A stretch of DNA of 57,732 bases from CAYOHP01 sp964403795 [NCBI: uncultured bacterium] (GTDB taxonomy: Bacteria; Muiribacteriota; UBA6191; CAZXTJ01). The notes under the pieces were generated by a model. The model was not told the DNA's origin, made no database searches, and was given only the letters and a program-made list of their open reading frames with translations. Shown piece after piece: positions 25,253-32,487 of this stretch. A program made the translations under genes and the position numbers. How positions within the stretch are numbered: the first letter of the stretch is position 1; every line of letters starts with the position of its first letter. The DNA is taken from NCBI GenBank assembly GCA_964403795.1, contig CAYOHP010000029.1, positions 1 to 57,732 of the forward strand, in the 5' to 3' direction.

Positions 25253-25338
25253 GGTCGGCCACTGCTTCTTGAAGAACCGCTCGAGGAGTCGCAGGACGTC
25301 CTCCCTGGTCCCGGGAACCGGAGCCTCCCGCGCGAATC

Positions 25339-26376
25339 CTAGCCCAGGGGAACGGCCTCCGGAAGCCGGGCCACGGCCCCTTCGCCCAGGGCGTCGAGGA
25401 AACCTCCGCTGCCCTCCATCGAACGCAGCAGGTCGCGCATGGCTCCGTAGCCTCCCCGGTCGCCTACTCCCAGGTAGGCGCGGGCCGCGCAGAAGACCAC
25501 GTAGGGCCGCTCCTGGGGCGGAAGGGTGTCGAGCTCGGCCACCGCGGTCTCGAGCTGGGCCACCCGGGGACCGGGATCCCGCCCCGCCTCCAGGCAGGCG
25601 ATCGCGAAGGTGTTGCGCACCGCGCTCTCCTCGGGAAGGAGCGCCAGCGCCTGCGACGACCACTCGAGCGCCCGTTCCGGGTCGCCCTTCCGGCGCAGCT
25701 CGAACCAGGCGCGGTTGTTCAGCAGGATGCCGCGCACCTGGCGCCCGGCGCCCTTGAGCGACAGCCCATTCAGGCGCTCGGAGGCGAGCTCGGCGTGGCC
25801 CTCCAGGAGATCCGCCAGGGCCCGGAAGTTCTCCAGCAGCAGTTTCAGCTCCCGGGGGATCCGCCGGTCCGCCAGCTCGGCCTCGGCCGCCTCGGTCATG
25901 GCCCGGAGCGCCACCACGTCGCCCAACCGGTAGTAGAGGATCCCCTGCACCTGGAAGTACCCGCTCTTGGCGGGCCCGTCCGGGAGGGTCGCGGGGTCCA
26001 CCTGGGCGAGCACCGCCTTGGCGGCGTCCAGCCGACGCAGGTCGAGGAGCACCGCCGCCTCCAGGACCTTGAAGGTCGCTTCCAGCGGCCGGCCCGCGTA
26101 CTCCCTCGACAGCGCCCGGGCCGCCTCCAGCGCCAGGCGCTTCTCCCCCATGGCGTACCAGAGCCGGGTGCGGTCCAGCCGCAGGTAGAGCAGGCCGCAG
26201 AGCACCGGCAGGAAGACGATTGCCGGCAGCCCGAGCAGCGCCTCCCACACGAAACACCCGCCCATCAGCGCGAACCATCCCTTGAGCGAGAGCCAGGGCA
26301 GCGAGAAGCCGGCCTCCACCGCGGCGAGCGCCGGGCTGGGGGCGGGGATCGGGGCCGGCAGGGTGTTCTCGGACAT
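25339..26376 (-). CDS. Membrane-anchored TPR-like protein, first of three tandem paralogues
   Basis: 345 aa from ATG 26376 (GGAG three bases upstream, TACTCT -10 candidate at 26399-26394). A Pro/Ala-rich cytosolic N terminus is followed by two membrane segments (about 30-65, for example ALLGLPAIVFLPVLCGLLYL). Helical TPR-like repeats fill the rest (LEAAVLLDLRRLDAAKAVLA, ILYYRLGDVVALRAMTEAAE, SAVRNTFAIACLEAGRDPG). It heads the three-gene cassette that ends at 23316 and is divergent from the MFS gene. A tandem duplication that has since diverged is the simplest reading. The partners and role are unknown. Confidence 0.72.
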   Translation of the reverse strand: MSENTLPAPIPAPSPALAAVEAGFSLPWLSLKGWFALMGGCFVWEALLGLPAIVFLPVLCGLLYLRLDRTRLWYAMGEKRLALEAARALSREYAGRPLEATFKVLEAAVLLDLRRLDAAKAVLAQVDPATLPDGPAKSGYFQVQGILYYRLGDVVALRAMTEAAEAELADRRIPRELKLLLENFRALADLLEGHAELASERLNGLSLKGAGRQVRGILLNNRAWFELRRKGDPERALEWSSQALALLPEESAVRNTFAIACLEAGRDPGPRVAQLETAVAELDTLPPQERPYVVFCAARAYLGVGDRGGYGAMRDLLRSMEGSGGFLDALGEGAVARLPEAVPLG

Positions 26377-26429
26377 GGGCTCCAAGCGCTACCAGAGTAC
26401 CGGACCGCCCCGCTATCCTCGGCGCTCTC

Positions 26430-27611
26430 GTGGACCCTTCCACCAGCCTGCGCCTCTGGTACGTCCTGCTCTTCCTCTCGCTGGGGGCCTTCCACCCCTA
26501 CCTGGCCGTCTACCTCCGCTCCCGGGGCCTCGACGGAGACCGGATCGCGCTGGTGCTGGCCGCCTTCCCCTTGGTGCGGGTGGGCTCGCCGCTCCTCTGG
26601 GGCCGGCTGGCCGACCGCGGCCCCGGACCGGCCGCCCTGCTCCGGCTGCTGGCCCTGGTCTCGGCCGCCACCGGCGCGGGCCTGGCCTGGTGTCACGGGT
26701 TCCCGGCCTTCGTGCTGGCCTCGGCCGCCCTCGGCCTCTTCCAGTCGCCCCTCTTCTCGCTGCTCGACTCGCTCGCCCTCTCCGCCGGTCCCGCCCTCGA
26801 TCTCGACTTCGGCCGTCTGCGCGCCGCCGGCTCGCTCGGCTTCCTGGTCGGCGTCGTCCTGGGCGGGCGCTTCCTCGAAGGCGACGCCATCCGCTACGCA
26901 CCGCTCGGCCTGGCCCTCCCCCTCGTCCTCCTCGCCTTCTCCGGGGGAAGGCAGGGAGCCGCGCCCCCACCCGCTCCCCCGGTTCCCCCACCGGCTCCCA
27001 CGCCTCCGACGGCCGAGGTCCCGGCGGCCCTCGCCCATCTCCACCTGCACGCCACGCTCTACTACGCATGCCATGCCGGCTTCGACGCCTACTTCGCCTC
27101 CCACTGCGAGGAGCTGGGTCTGGGGACGGGCATCGCCGGCCTCGGCTGGGGGCTCGCCATCATGGCCGAGGTGCTGCTCCTCTCCCGGGCCGGGAAGCTG
27201 TACGCCCGCTTCGGCGCCGCCCGCCTGATCGACGCCGCGTGCCTCGCGGGGGTGGTGCGCTGGGCCCTCCTGGCCTGGCTCCGCCACCCGACGGCGATCG
27301 TCGCCGCCCAGGTCCTCCATGCGCTCACCTTCGGCCTCTGGGCCTATGCGGTGGTGCGGGAGACCGACCGGCTGGCGACGCCCGAGACCAAGGCCACCGC
27401 CCAGGGTCGGCTCGCCTCGGCCGCCTACGGGATCGGCTTCGGGCTCGGCTCGCTGGTCTGGGGCGGGCTCCGGGTCCGCCTCGGCAGCCCCGCCACCTTC
27501 GGGATCATGGCGGCGACCCAGGCGGTGCTGCTGCTCCTGGCGCGCCTCCACCGAAACCGGTGTCCCAGGGAGCCCCCTCCCGGGGAGGCATCCAGATCCG
27601 ACGCCCGGTGA
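26430..27611 (+). CDS. MFS transporter (HcaT/LacY-like subgroup)
   Basis: 393 aa with about 12 hydrophobic segments. The N terminus (RLWYVLLFLSLGAFHPYLAVYLRSRGLDGDRIALVLA) and LVRVGSPLLWGRLADR match the MFS_1-like/3-phenylpropionate-type permease pattern, including the loop 2-3 GxLADR motif. The central loop (about 172-195) is Pro-rich. The substrate cannot be told. The GTG start at 26430 has no ribosome site, and TATCCT (26414-26419) lies ten bases upstream, giving a very short leader. The 3' end overlaps the convergent glycosyltransferase gene by 107 bases, the longest overlap in the window. Confidence 0.82.
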   Translation: MDPSTSLRLWYVLLFLSLGAFHPYLAVYLRSRGLDGDRIALVLAAFPLVRVGSPLLWGRLADRGPGPAALLRLLALVSAATGAGLAWCHGFPAFVLASAALGLFQSPLFSLLDSLALSAGPALDLDFGRLRAAGSLGFLVGVVLGGRFLEGDAIRYAPLGLALPLVLLAFSGGRQGAAPPPAPPVPPPAPTPPTAEVPAALAHLHLHATLYYACHAGFDAYFASHCEELGLGTGIAGLGWGLAIMAEVLLLSRAGKLYARFGAARLIDAACLAGVVRWALLAWLRHPTAIVAAQVLHALTFGLWAYAVVRETDRLATPETKATAQGRLASAAYGIGFGLGSLVWGGLRVRLGSPATFGIMAATQAVLLLLARLHRNRCPREPPPGEASRSDAR

Positions 27612-29181
27612 GGCCGGCCAGGCGCTCCCGGGCCCCGGGGCGGGGCGGCTGGCGCGGCCCCTCGGGATCGACCAGGTAGATCGCCCGGTCCGCCATCCAT
27701 GGGTCGACCCTCCCGAGGAAGGCGTGGAAGAGCCCCCGGTCCGGGTAGGGGACATCGGGCACCAGCACCAGCACGCGGCCATCCGGAGGAAGGTAGCGGT
27801 CGACGTGCTCGAGCGGCCGGGCATCCATCCCGGCGTAGCGGGAGAGTTCGACCAGTTCAGGCACCCAGACCACCACCAGCGAGACGGGGAGAAGCAGGAA
27901 CACCACCCGCAGGAAACCGCGCCCAGGCAGGGCGCCCAGCCGTTCGATCCCGAGCACGGTGAGCCCGAGCAGCGGCGGGACCCAGGGGAGGTAGAAGCGC
28001 GGCCCGTAGGCGAACCCGGGATGGAAGTAGAGCGCATAGCCGACCAGCTGCCCGGCCAGGCCCGCGGCCCAGGCGCCCGGTGCCGTGAGACCGCGGGCGG
28101 GACGGATCCCGGCGACCCCGATCCCGAGCCAGACCCAGGGCCAGCCGCAGACCACCACCGAGAGGGCGCCGAGGTTCATCGCCAGGTTCACCGCCGCGGC
28201 CACCGCGTCATGGCGGATCCCGATCCCCAGGTAGTCGGTGCTCCCGCCCAGGAAGGCCGGGGCCGGCGCCGCCAACGAGTAGGGCGTGGTCCAGGGCGAG
28301 CCGGTCGCCGAGTGGTTCCAGGCCAGGAACACCGCGATCGCCGGGAGGGTGCCCACCACCAGCCGGACCCAGGGGACCCTCGTCCCCTCCCGCCGGGCTC
28401 CCAGGGCCGAGACCAGGAAGGCCGGGCCCACGAAGAAGAGCGCGGCCGGCCGGGTGAGCACCGCCCAGGAGGCGGCCAGGGCTGCCACGCCGGGACGGCC
28501 ACCAGCCCAGGCCAGGTCGGCACCCAACAGGCAGAAGAGCATCAGCGGATCGGCCATGGTCGAGGCGTGGATCGCGATCCAGAACGGCGAGAGCGTCGCC
28601 AGCACGCAGCCGGCCACGGCCCGATCCCGGCCCAGGCGCCGCTCCAGCCACAGGAAGAGCAGCCAGGTGTTGGCGGCTCCGAGCAGGGCGTTCACCAGCC
28701 AGGGGATCCCGAGCAGGATTCCCGGGGCCAGCACCAGCGGCCAACCCGGGGGGAAGGCAGCCAGCCACTTCCCCTGGTAGACGGTCGAGAAGGGGACCCG
28801 GGAGAGCTCGACCACCAGCGGGTCGGGCGCCGGCGCCGCGGCCGCGCCCCCGAGCGCGAGGCGCGCCTCGAAGAGGTAGGTGGCCTCGTCGGAGATGTGG
28901 GGGAGCGGTCCGAGGACGCCGAGCGCCACCGCTCCCGAGAGGGCCGCCACGGCCAACGCCGGGAGCAGAGCCGGGTGCCGGGACCCGGGAACCGGCTCGG
29001 GGCGCGGCTCCCCGCCTTCCCCCCGACGGACCGCCGCGAACACCACCAGGGTGAAGAGCGCGAAGCCGAGACCGACCCGGGGATCGAGCATCCCCAGGTA
29101 GCGGGCTGCGAACTGCTCGAGGTAGCTCGCCAGGGGGAGCTGGCCTCGGTCCGCCAGGAAGACCAGGATCTCGCGCAGCAT
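27505..29181 (-). CDS. GT-C family membrane glycosyltransferase (GT39/ArnT-like)
   Basis: 558 aa integral membrane protein with about ten or more hydrophobic segments. The first extracytoplasmic loop carries HISDEATYLFEARLALGG, where the Asp-Glu pair matches the catalytic site of dolichyl/undecaprenyl-phosphate-sugar-dependent GT-C transferases. The C-terminal soluble tail (about 480-558) contains PPDGRVLVLVPDVPYPDRGLF. It probably transfers a sugar from a polyprenyl carrier to a lipid or protein acceptor on the outer face of the cytoplasmic membrane. I use ATG 29181; ATG 29205 is also in frame, and neither has a ribosome site. The 3' end overlaps the MFS gene by 107 bases. Confidence 0.78.
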   Translation of the reverse strand: MLREILVFLADRGQLPLASYLEQFAARYLGMLDPRVGLGFALFTLVVFAAVRRGEGGEPRPEPVPGSRHPALLPALAVAALSGAVALGVLGPLPHISDEATYLFEARLALGGAAAAPAPDPLVVELSRVPFSTVYQGKWLAAFPPGWPLVLAPGILLGIPWLVNALLGAANTWLLFLWLERRLGRDRAVAGCVLATLSPFWIAIHASTMADPLMLFCLLGADLAWAGGRPGVAALAASWAVLTRPAALFFVGPAFLVSALGARREGTRVPWVRLVVGTLPAIAVFLAWNHSATGSPWTTPYSLAAPAPAFLGGSTDYLGIGIRHDAVAAAVNLAMNLGALSVVVCGWPWVWLGIGVAGIRPARGLTAPGAWAAGLAGQLVGYALYFHPGFAYGPRFYLPWVPPLLGLTVLGIERLGALPGRGFLRVVFLLLPVSLVVVWVPELVELSRYAGMDARPLEHVDRYLPPDGRVLVLVPDVPYPDRGLFHAFLGRVDPWMADRAIYLVDPEGPRQPPRPGARERLAGLTGRRIWMPPREGAPWDTGFGGGAPGAAAPPGSPP

Positions 29182-29199
29182 GGAGCGGTGGCGAGACGG

Positions 29200-29205
29200 T
29201 ACCAT
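29200..29205 (+). promoter_or_regulatory. -10 hexamer of leaderless promoter
   Basis: TACCAT ends six bases before ATG 29212, which has no Shine-Dalgarno. Transcription would begin at or beside the ATG of the hydrolase-thiI pair. Confidence 0.4.
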
Positions 29206-29211
29206 CGGGCC

Positions 29212-29871
29212 ATGGAACTGGTACTCGAGACCTTCCCGGTCGGGCCGCTGGGCTGCAACTGCACGATCCTCGGCGATCCCGCCACCGGCGACGCGGTGGT
29301 GTTCGATCCGGGGGGCGACCACGAGCACATCCTGGCACTGCTGGCGCGTCATGGGCTGAAGCCCCGCAAGCTGCTCCACACCCACGCCCACATCGACCAC
29401 ATCCTGGCCACCCGGGCCATGCACGAAGCCACCGGCGCCTCGATCGAGCTGCACCGGGGCGACCTGGGGCTCTACTCGGCGATGGCCGAGCAGGCCCTGA
29501 TGATGGCGTCCTGGGGCATGCCGCTCGGCGAGCTCGAGGACCCGCTGCCGGTCCAGCGCTTCCTGGAGGACGGGGAAGGTCTCTCGATCGGGACCCTCGA
29601 GGTCGAGGTGCTCCACACCCCGGGCCACACCGAGGGGAGCTGCTGCTTCGGGTTCCGGAAGGGCGCCGAGCCGGTGCTGGTGGCCGGCGACACGCTCTTC
29701 AAGGGCAGTGTGGGTCGGACCGACCTGCCGGGCGGGGACACCGACACCCTGGTCCGCTCGATCAAGGATCGGCTCTACGTGCGGGACGGCGCCACCCGGG
29801 TGATCACCGGTCACGGCGAATCCACCCGGCTCGACCGGGAACGCCGCACCAACCCCTTCGTGCGGGGCTGA
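29212..29871 (+). CDS. Metallo-beta-lactamase-fold hydrolase (glyoxalase II-like)
   Basis: 219 aa, the usual size of the small YcbL/GloB-type group. The binuclear metal site is intact: T-H58-A-H60-I-D62-H63, HTPGHTEGS with the third-site His, VAGDTLF with the bridging Asp, and VITGHGEST with the last His. It is expected to hydrolyse a thioester such as S-lactoylglutathione or another small ester, and the exact substrate is unknown. It is soluble, with no signal peptide. It is divergent from the glycosyltransferase gene and six bases upstream of thiI, so the two are likely one operon. Confidence 0.88.
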   Translation: MELVLETFPVGPLGCNCTILGDPATGDAVVFDPGGDHEHILALLARHGLKPRKLLHTHAHIDHILATRAMHEATGASIELHRGDLGLYSAMAEQALMMASWGMPLGELEDPLPVQRFLEDGEGLSIGTLEVEVLHTPGHTEGSCCFGFRKGAEPVLVAGDTLFKGSVGRTDLPGGDTDTLVRSIKDRLYVRDGATRVITGHGESTRLDRERRTNPFVRG

Positions 29872-29877
29872 GAGCCG

Positions 29878-31146
29878 ATGTCCATGTCGTCCCGCACCCT
29901 GCTCGTCACCTGCGATGAGATCTCGCTCAAGGGGGGCAACCGCCCCTGGTTCGAGCGACTGCTCCGCAAGAACGTCTGGTACGCACTCGGCGGCGATCCG
30001 GGGATGCGTCCCCGTCGCATGCTTGGCCGTTCGGCCTTCCCGCTGCCCGACTCCATGACCGAGGAGTTCGTCACCGAGCGCCTCTCTCGGGTCCCCGGCG
30101 TGGCTACTTTCGCGATCGCCCGGCCCTGCGAGAACGACCTCGACGCCATCCGGGCCCTGGCCCTGGCGGAGGCCCGGGCCGCCGGCGAAGGACCGTTCCG
30201 GATCGAGGCCAAGCGGTCGCTCAAGACCTTCGCACTCACCAGCCCGCAGATCGAGAAGGACGTCGGCGCCCACGTGGTGCGGGAGACCGGCCTGAAGGTG
30301 AAGCTCGAGAACCCCCGGTTCAAGGTCTTCGTGCTGGTCACCGAACAGGGCGCCTATGTGCACGCCGCCCGGCACCGGGGCCCGGGGGGGCTGGCGGTGG
30401 GCGGGAGCGGACGGGTGGTGGCCCTGCTCTCGGGCGGGATCGATTCCCCGGTGGCGGCCTGGACCATGATGCAGCGGGGCTGCCGGGTGGTCTTCTGCCA
30501 CTTCCTGAACCAGGGCCAGGACCCACTGGCGGTGCGGACCAAGATCGAGGACCTGGTCGAGAAGCTGACCCCATGGCAGGGGCGGTCGCGGCTCTACGTG
30601 GTGCCCTTCGAGCACCTGCAGCGGGAGCTGATCGCGGTGGTGCCGGCCCCCCACCGCATGCTCGCCTACCGCCGCGTCATGATGCGGATCGCCGCCCGGG
30701 TGGCCGAGGTCGAGGGCTGTGAAGCCGTAGTGACCGGCGACTCGGTCGGCCAGGTGGCGAGCCAGACCCTGCCCAACCTGGCGACCATCTGGTCGGCCTC
30801 GACCCTGCCGGTTCTGGCCCCCCTGATCGGCCGCTCCAAGCGGGACACCGTCGACCTCTCGGAGCGGATCGGCACCTACCCGATCTCGGTCGAGCCCTAC
30901 CCCGACTGCTGCCAGTTCATGATCGCCGAGCACCCGGCCACCCGCTCGACCCCGGCCGAGCTCGCCGAGTTCGAGAGCCGCATCCCGGAGCTGGCCGCCC
31001 TCGAGACCAAGGCCTTCGAGGAGGCCGAGAAGCTGGATCGGCGCTTTCCTTCCGGGGGCGTGGCGGCCTATCCCGGGGAGGCCGACAGCCGGCGTTCCTG
31101 GGGGCGCCGCAAGCGTCGCCAGGACCGGAGACCCCGGACCGCCTGA
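29878..31146 (+). CDS. thiI: tRNA 4-thiouridine synthase ThiI
   Basis: 422 aa. The N-terminal ferredoxin-like and THUMP domains (EISLKGGNRPWFE near residue 14; THUMP about 60-165) are followed by the PP-loop ATPase SGGIDS at 185-190 and the SxYPDCCQFM segment. ThiI adenylates U8 of tRNA and transfers sulfur for s4U, and in many bacteria also supplies sulfur for thiamine. The C-terminal rhodanese domain of E. coli ThiI is absent, as in Bacillus-type enzymes, so sulfur would come from a dedicated cysteine desulfurase not seen here. A basic tail (about 395-422) is unusual. The start is ATG 29878, with a second ATG two codons on, and the operon partner lies directly upstream. Confidence 0.93.
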   Translation: MSMSSRTLLVTCDEISLKGGNRPWFERLLRKNVWYALGGDPGMRPRRMLGRSAFPLPDSMTEEFVTERLSRVPGVATFAIARPCENDLDAIRALALAEARAAGEGPFRIEAKRSLKTFALTSPQIEKDVGAHVVRETGLKVKLENPRFKVFVLVTEQGAYVHAARHRGPGGLAVGGSGRVVALLSGGIDSPVAAWTMMQRGCRVVFCHFLNQGQDPLAVRTKIEDLVEKLTPWQGRSRLYVVPFEHLQRELIAVVPAPHRMLAYRRVMMRIAARVAEVEGCEAVVTGDSVGQVASQTLPNLATIWSASTLPVLAPLIGRSKRDTVDLSERIGTYPISVEPYPDCCQFMIAEHPATRSTPAELAEFESRIPELAALETKAFEEAEKLDRRFPSGGVAAYPGEADSRRSWGRRKRRQDRRPRTA

Positions 31147-31245
31147 GAGCTCGACCCGGCGCGGACCGCCCCGGCCCGGGCCCCTCTCCCGACATCGATC
31201 CCGACTCCGGGGGTACGCCACCCGGCACGAGCCGCGACTTGGCGA

Positions 31246-31303
31246 GGCCCGGGGCGGGGTTTATCCCTCGATTCCGGAACCGCGGCCCCCCGGGCTTCTT
31301 TTT
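31246..31303 (+). terminator. Intrinsic terminator after thiI
   Basis: An 8-bp GC stem (GCCCGGGG 31247-31254 pairing with CCCCGGGC 31288-31295) encloses a 33-base loop that can fold further and is followed directly by TTCTTTTT (31296-31303). T-runs are rare in this DNA, which makes the case stronger. The T-tract touches the -35 of the next promoter. Confidence 0.6.
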
Positions 31304-31330
31304 GACTCGCCCCCCCCGGGGGACTAACAC
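31302..31330 (+). promoter_or_regulatory. Sigma70-like promoter of the pilin/giant-protein operon
   Basis: TTGACT (31302-31307), a 17-base spacer and TAACAC (31325-31330), six bases before ATG 31337. The expected start of transcription falls on the ATG, so the first gene would be leaderless. Confidence 0.6.
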
Positions 31331-31336
31331 TTGTTC

Positions 31337-32461
31337 ATGCACATGCCGCGGCTCCTCTCGCGTCCTCGTCGGTCGATCGGGTGGCTGGTCCTGGGACTGG
31401 CGCTCGGCTCGCGAGCCGATGCCCAGGGTGCGCTCGATCGCCTGAACCAGATCCTGGGTCGGGATGCGGACGGACCGGTCCAGGTCCCGAGCGCTTCTCC
31501 GGCTCCTGCCCGCACCGGGAGCCAGGCCACCCCGGCCCGACCCGTCTCCGGCGCCGCGGCCGTGGCGTCGACCCGCCCGGCCCCCCTTCCGGCCGGGACC
31601 GCCGCCGGAGGGATCGCCTATGTCGACTACGGGCTCCTGTTCCGGCTCCACCCGGTGATGCAGTTCCTCCGGGTCGAAGCCAACCCGGAGGCGATCCCGG
31701 TCTTCGTGAAGGACGGCGTGGCCCGGGAGCTGAAGAAGCCGATGTCGGTCCTCCAGGCCGAGGCCGAGAAGAAGAAGGCCCTGGTCCAGGAGCGGGAGGA
31801 CGTCCGGGCCAAGTACAACTCGACCCTCGAGATGTACAACCGGATGCCCCGCAACGCCTCCGAGGTGATCCGCAAGCTGCCCAAGGCGGCCCCTCCCGAG
31901 GTCCACAAGAAGGCCGAGGAGGAGTTCTTCAAGGACAAGGGCGAGATGCGGGAGAAGCTGATCCGGCTGGGAGCCAGGATGAGCGAGCTGGACGCCGCCA
32001 TCGAGGGCGAGACCCGACCCGGACCGGCCCTGAACGAGGAGTACTTCCGACGCATCCGCGCCGACCTGGATTCCGCGATCCGGGCCGAAGCCGCGGCGGT
32101 GGGAGCCGGAATGGTCCTGAACCTTCCCTCCCCCTCCGACATGTTCCATCCGGTCCGCAACACCACCCGACCGGACGCCCGGGGCACCACGAACCAGCTC
32201 GCCGAGTTCCTGGCGGTCAAGCTGGCGCCGGGGAAGACGGGCGAGGACCAGGGAGCCATGGTCGCCATGCTGGTGCGCTGGCAACAGACCATGGCGGACC
32301 ATCCGGATTTCCTCCCCTCCGATGCCGACCGGCCCTCCGTGCTCCTGGGCGGGCATGACCTGGCGCCGGCGGTACTGGAGCGGATCTGGACCAGCTACAA
32401 GATCGGTGCGGCGCATATCGCAGCCGCGAAGAGCTTCTTGGCGATGGGATCTCGGCAGTAG
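31337..32461 (+). CDS. Exported coiled-coil protein, weakly OmpH/Skp-like
   Basis: 374 aa from ATG 31337, the codon at the predicted transcription start (TTG 31331 and ATG 31343 are also in frame). A signal peptide (about 13-29, cleavage near ADAQ) precedes a Pro/Ala linker (about 45-85). Then comes AYVDYGLLFRLHPVM and a charged coiled-coil region (about 130-180, EAEKKKALVQEREDVRAKYN) reminiscent of OmpH/Skp chaperones, which is a resemblance only. A chaperone or assembly role for the 1969-aa protein encoded 26 bases downstream is an attractive inference. Confidence 0.7.
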   Translation: MHMPRLLSRPRRSIGWLVLGLALGSRADAQGALDRLNQILGRDADGPVQVPSASPAPARTGSQATPARPVSGAAAVASTRPAPLPAGTAAGGIAYVDYGLLFRLHPVMQFLRVEANPEAIPVFVKDGVARELKKPMSVLQAEAEKKKALVQEREDVRAKYNSTLEMYNRMPRNASEVIRKLPKAAPPEVHKKAEEEFFKDKGEMREKLIRLGARMSELDAAIEGETRPGPALNEEYFRRIRADLDSAIRAEAAAVGAGMVLNLPSPSDMFHPVRNTTRPDARGTTNQLAEFLAVKLAPGKTGEDQGAMVAMLVRWQQTMADHPDFLPSDADRPSVLLGGHDLAPAVLERIWTSYKIGAAHIAAAKSFLAMGSRQ

Positions 32462-32487
32462 CCATCGCCTCCCCGGGGAGACGCGTC

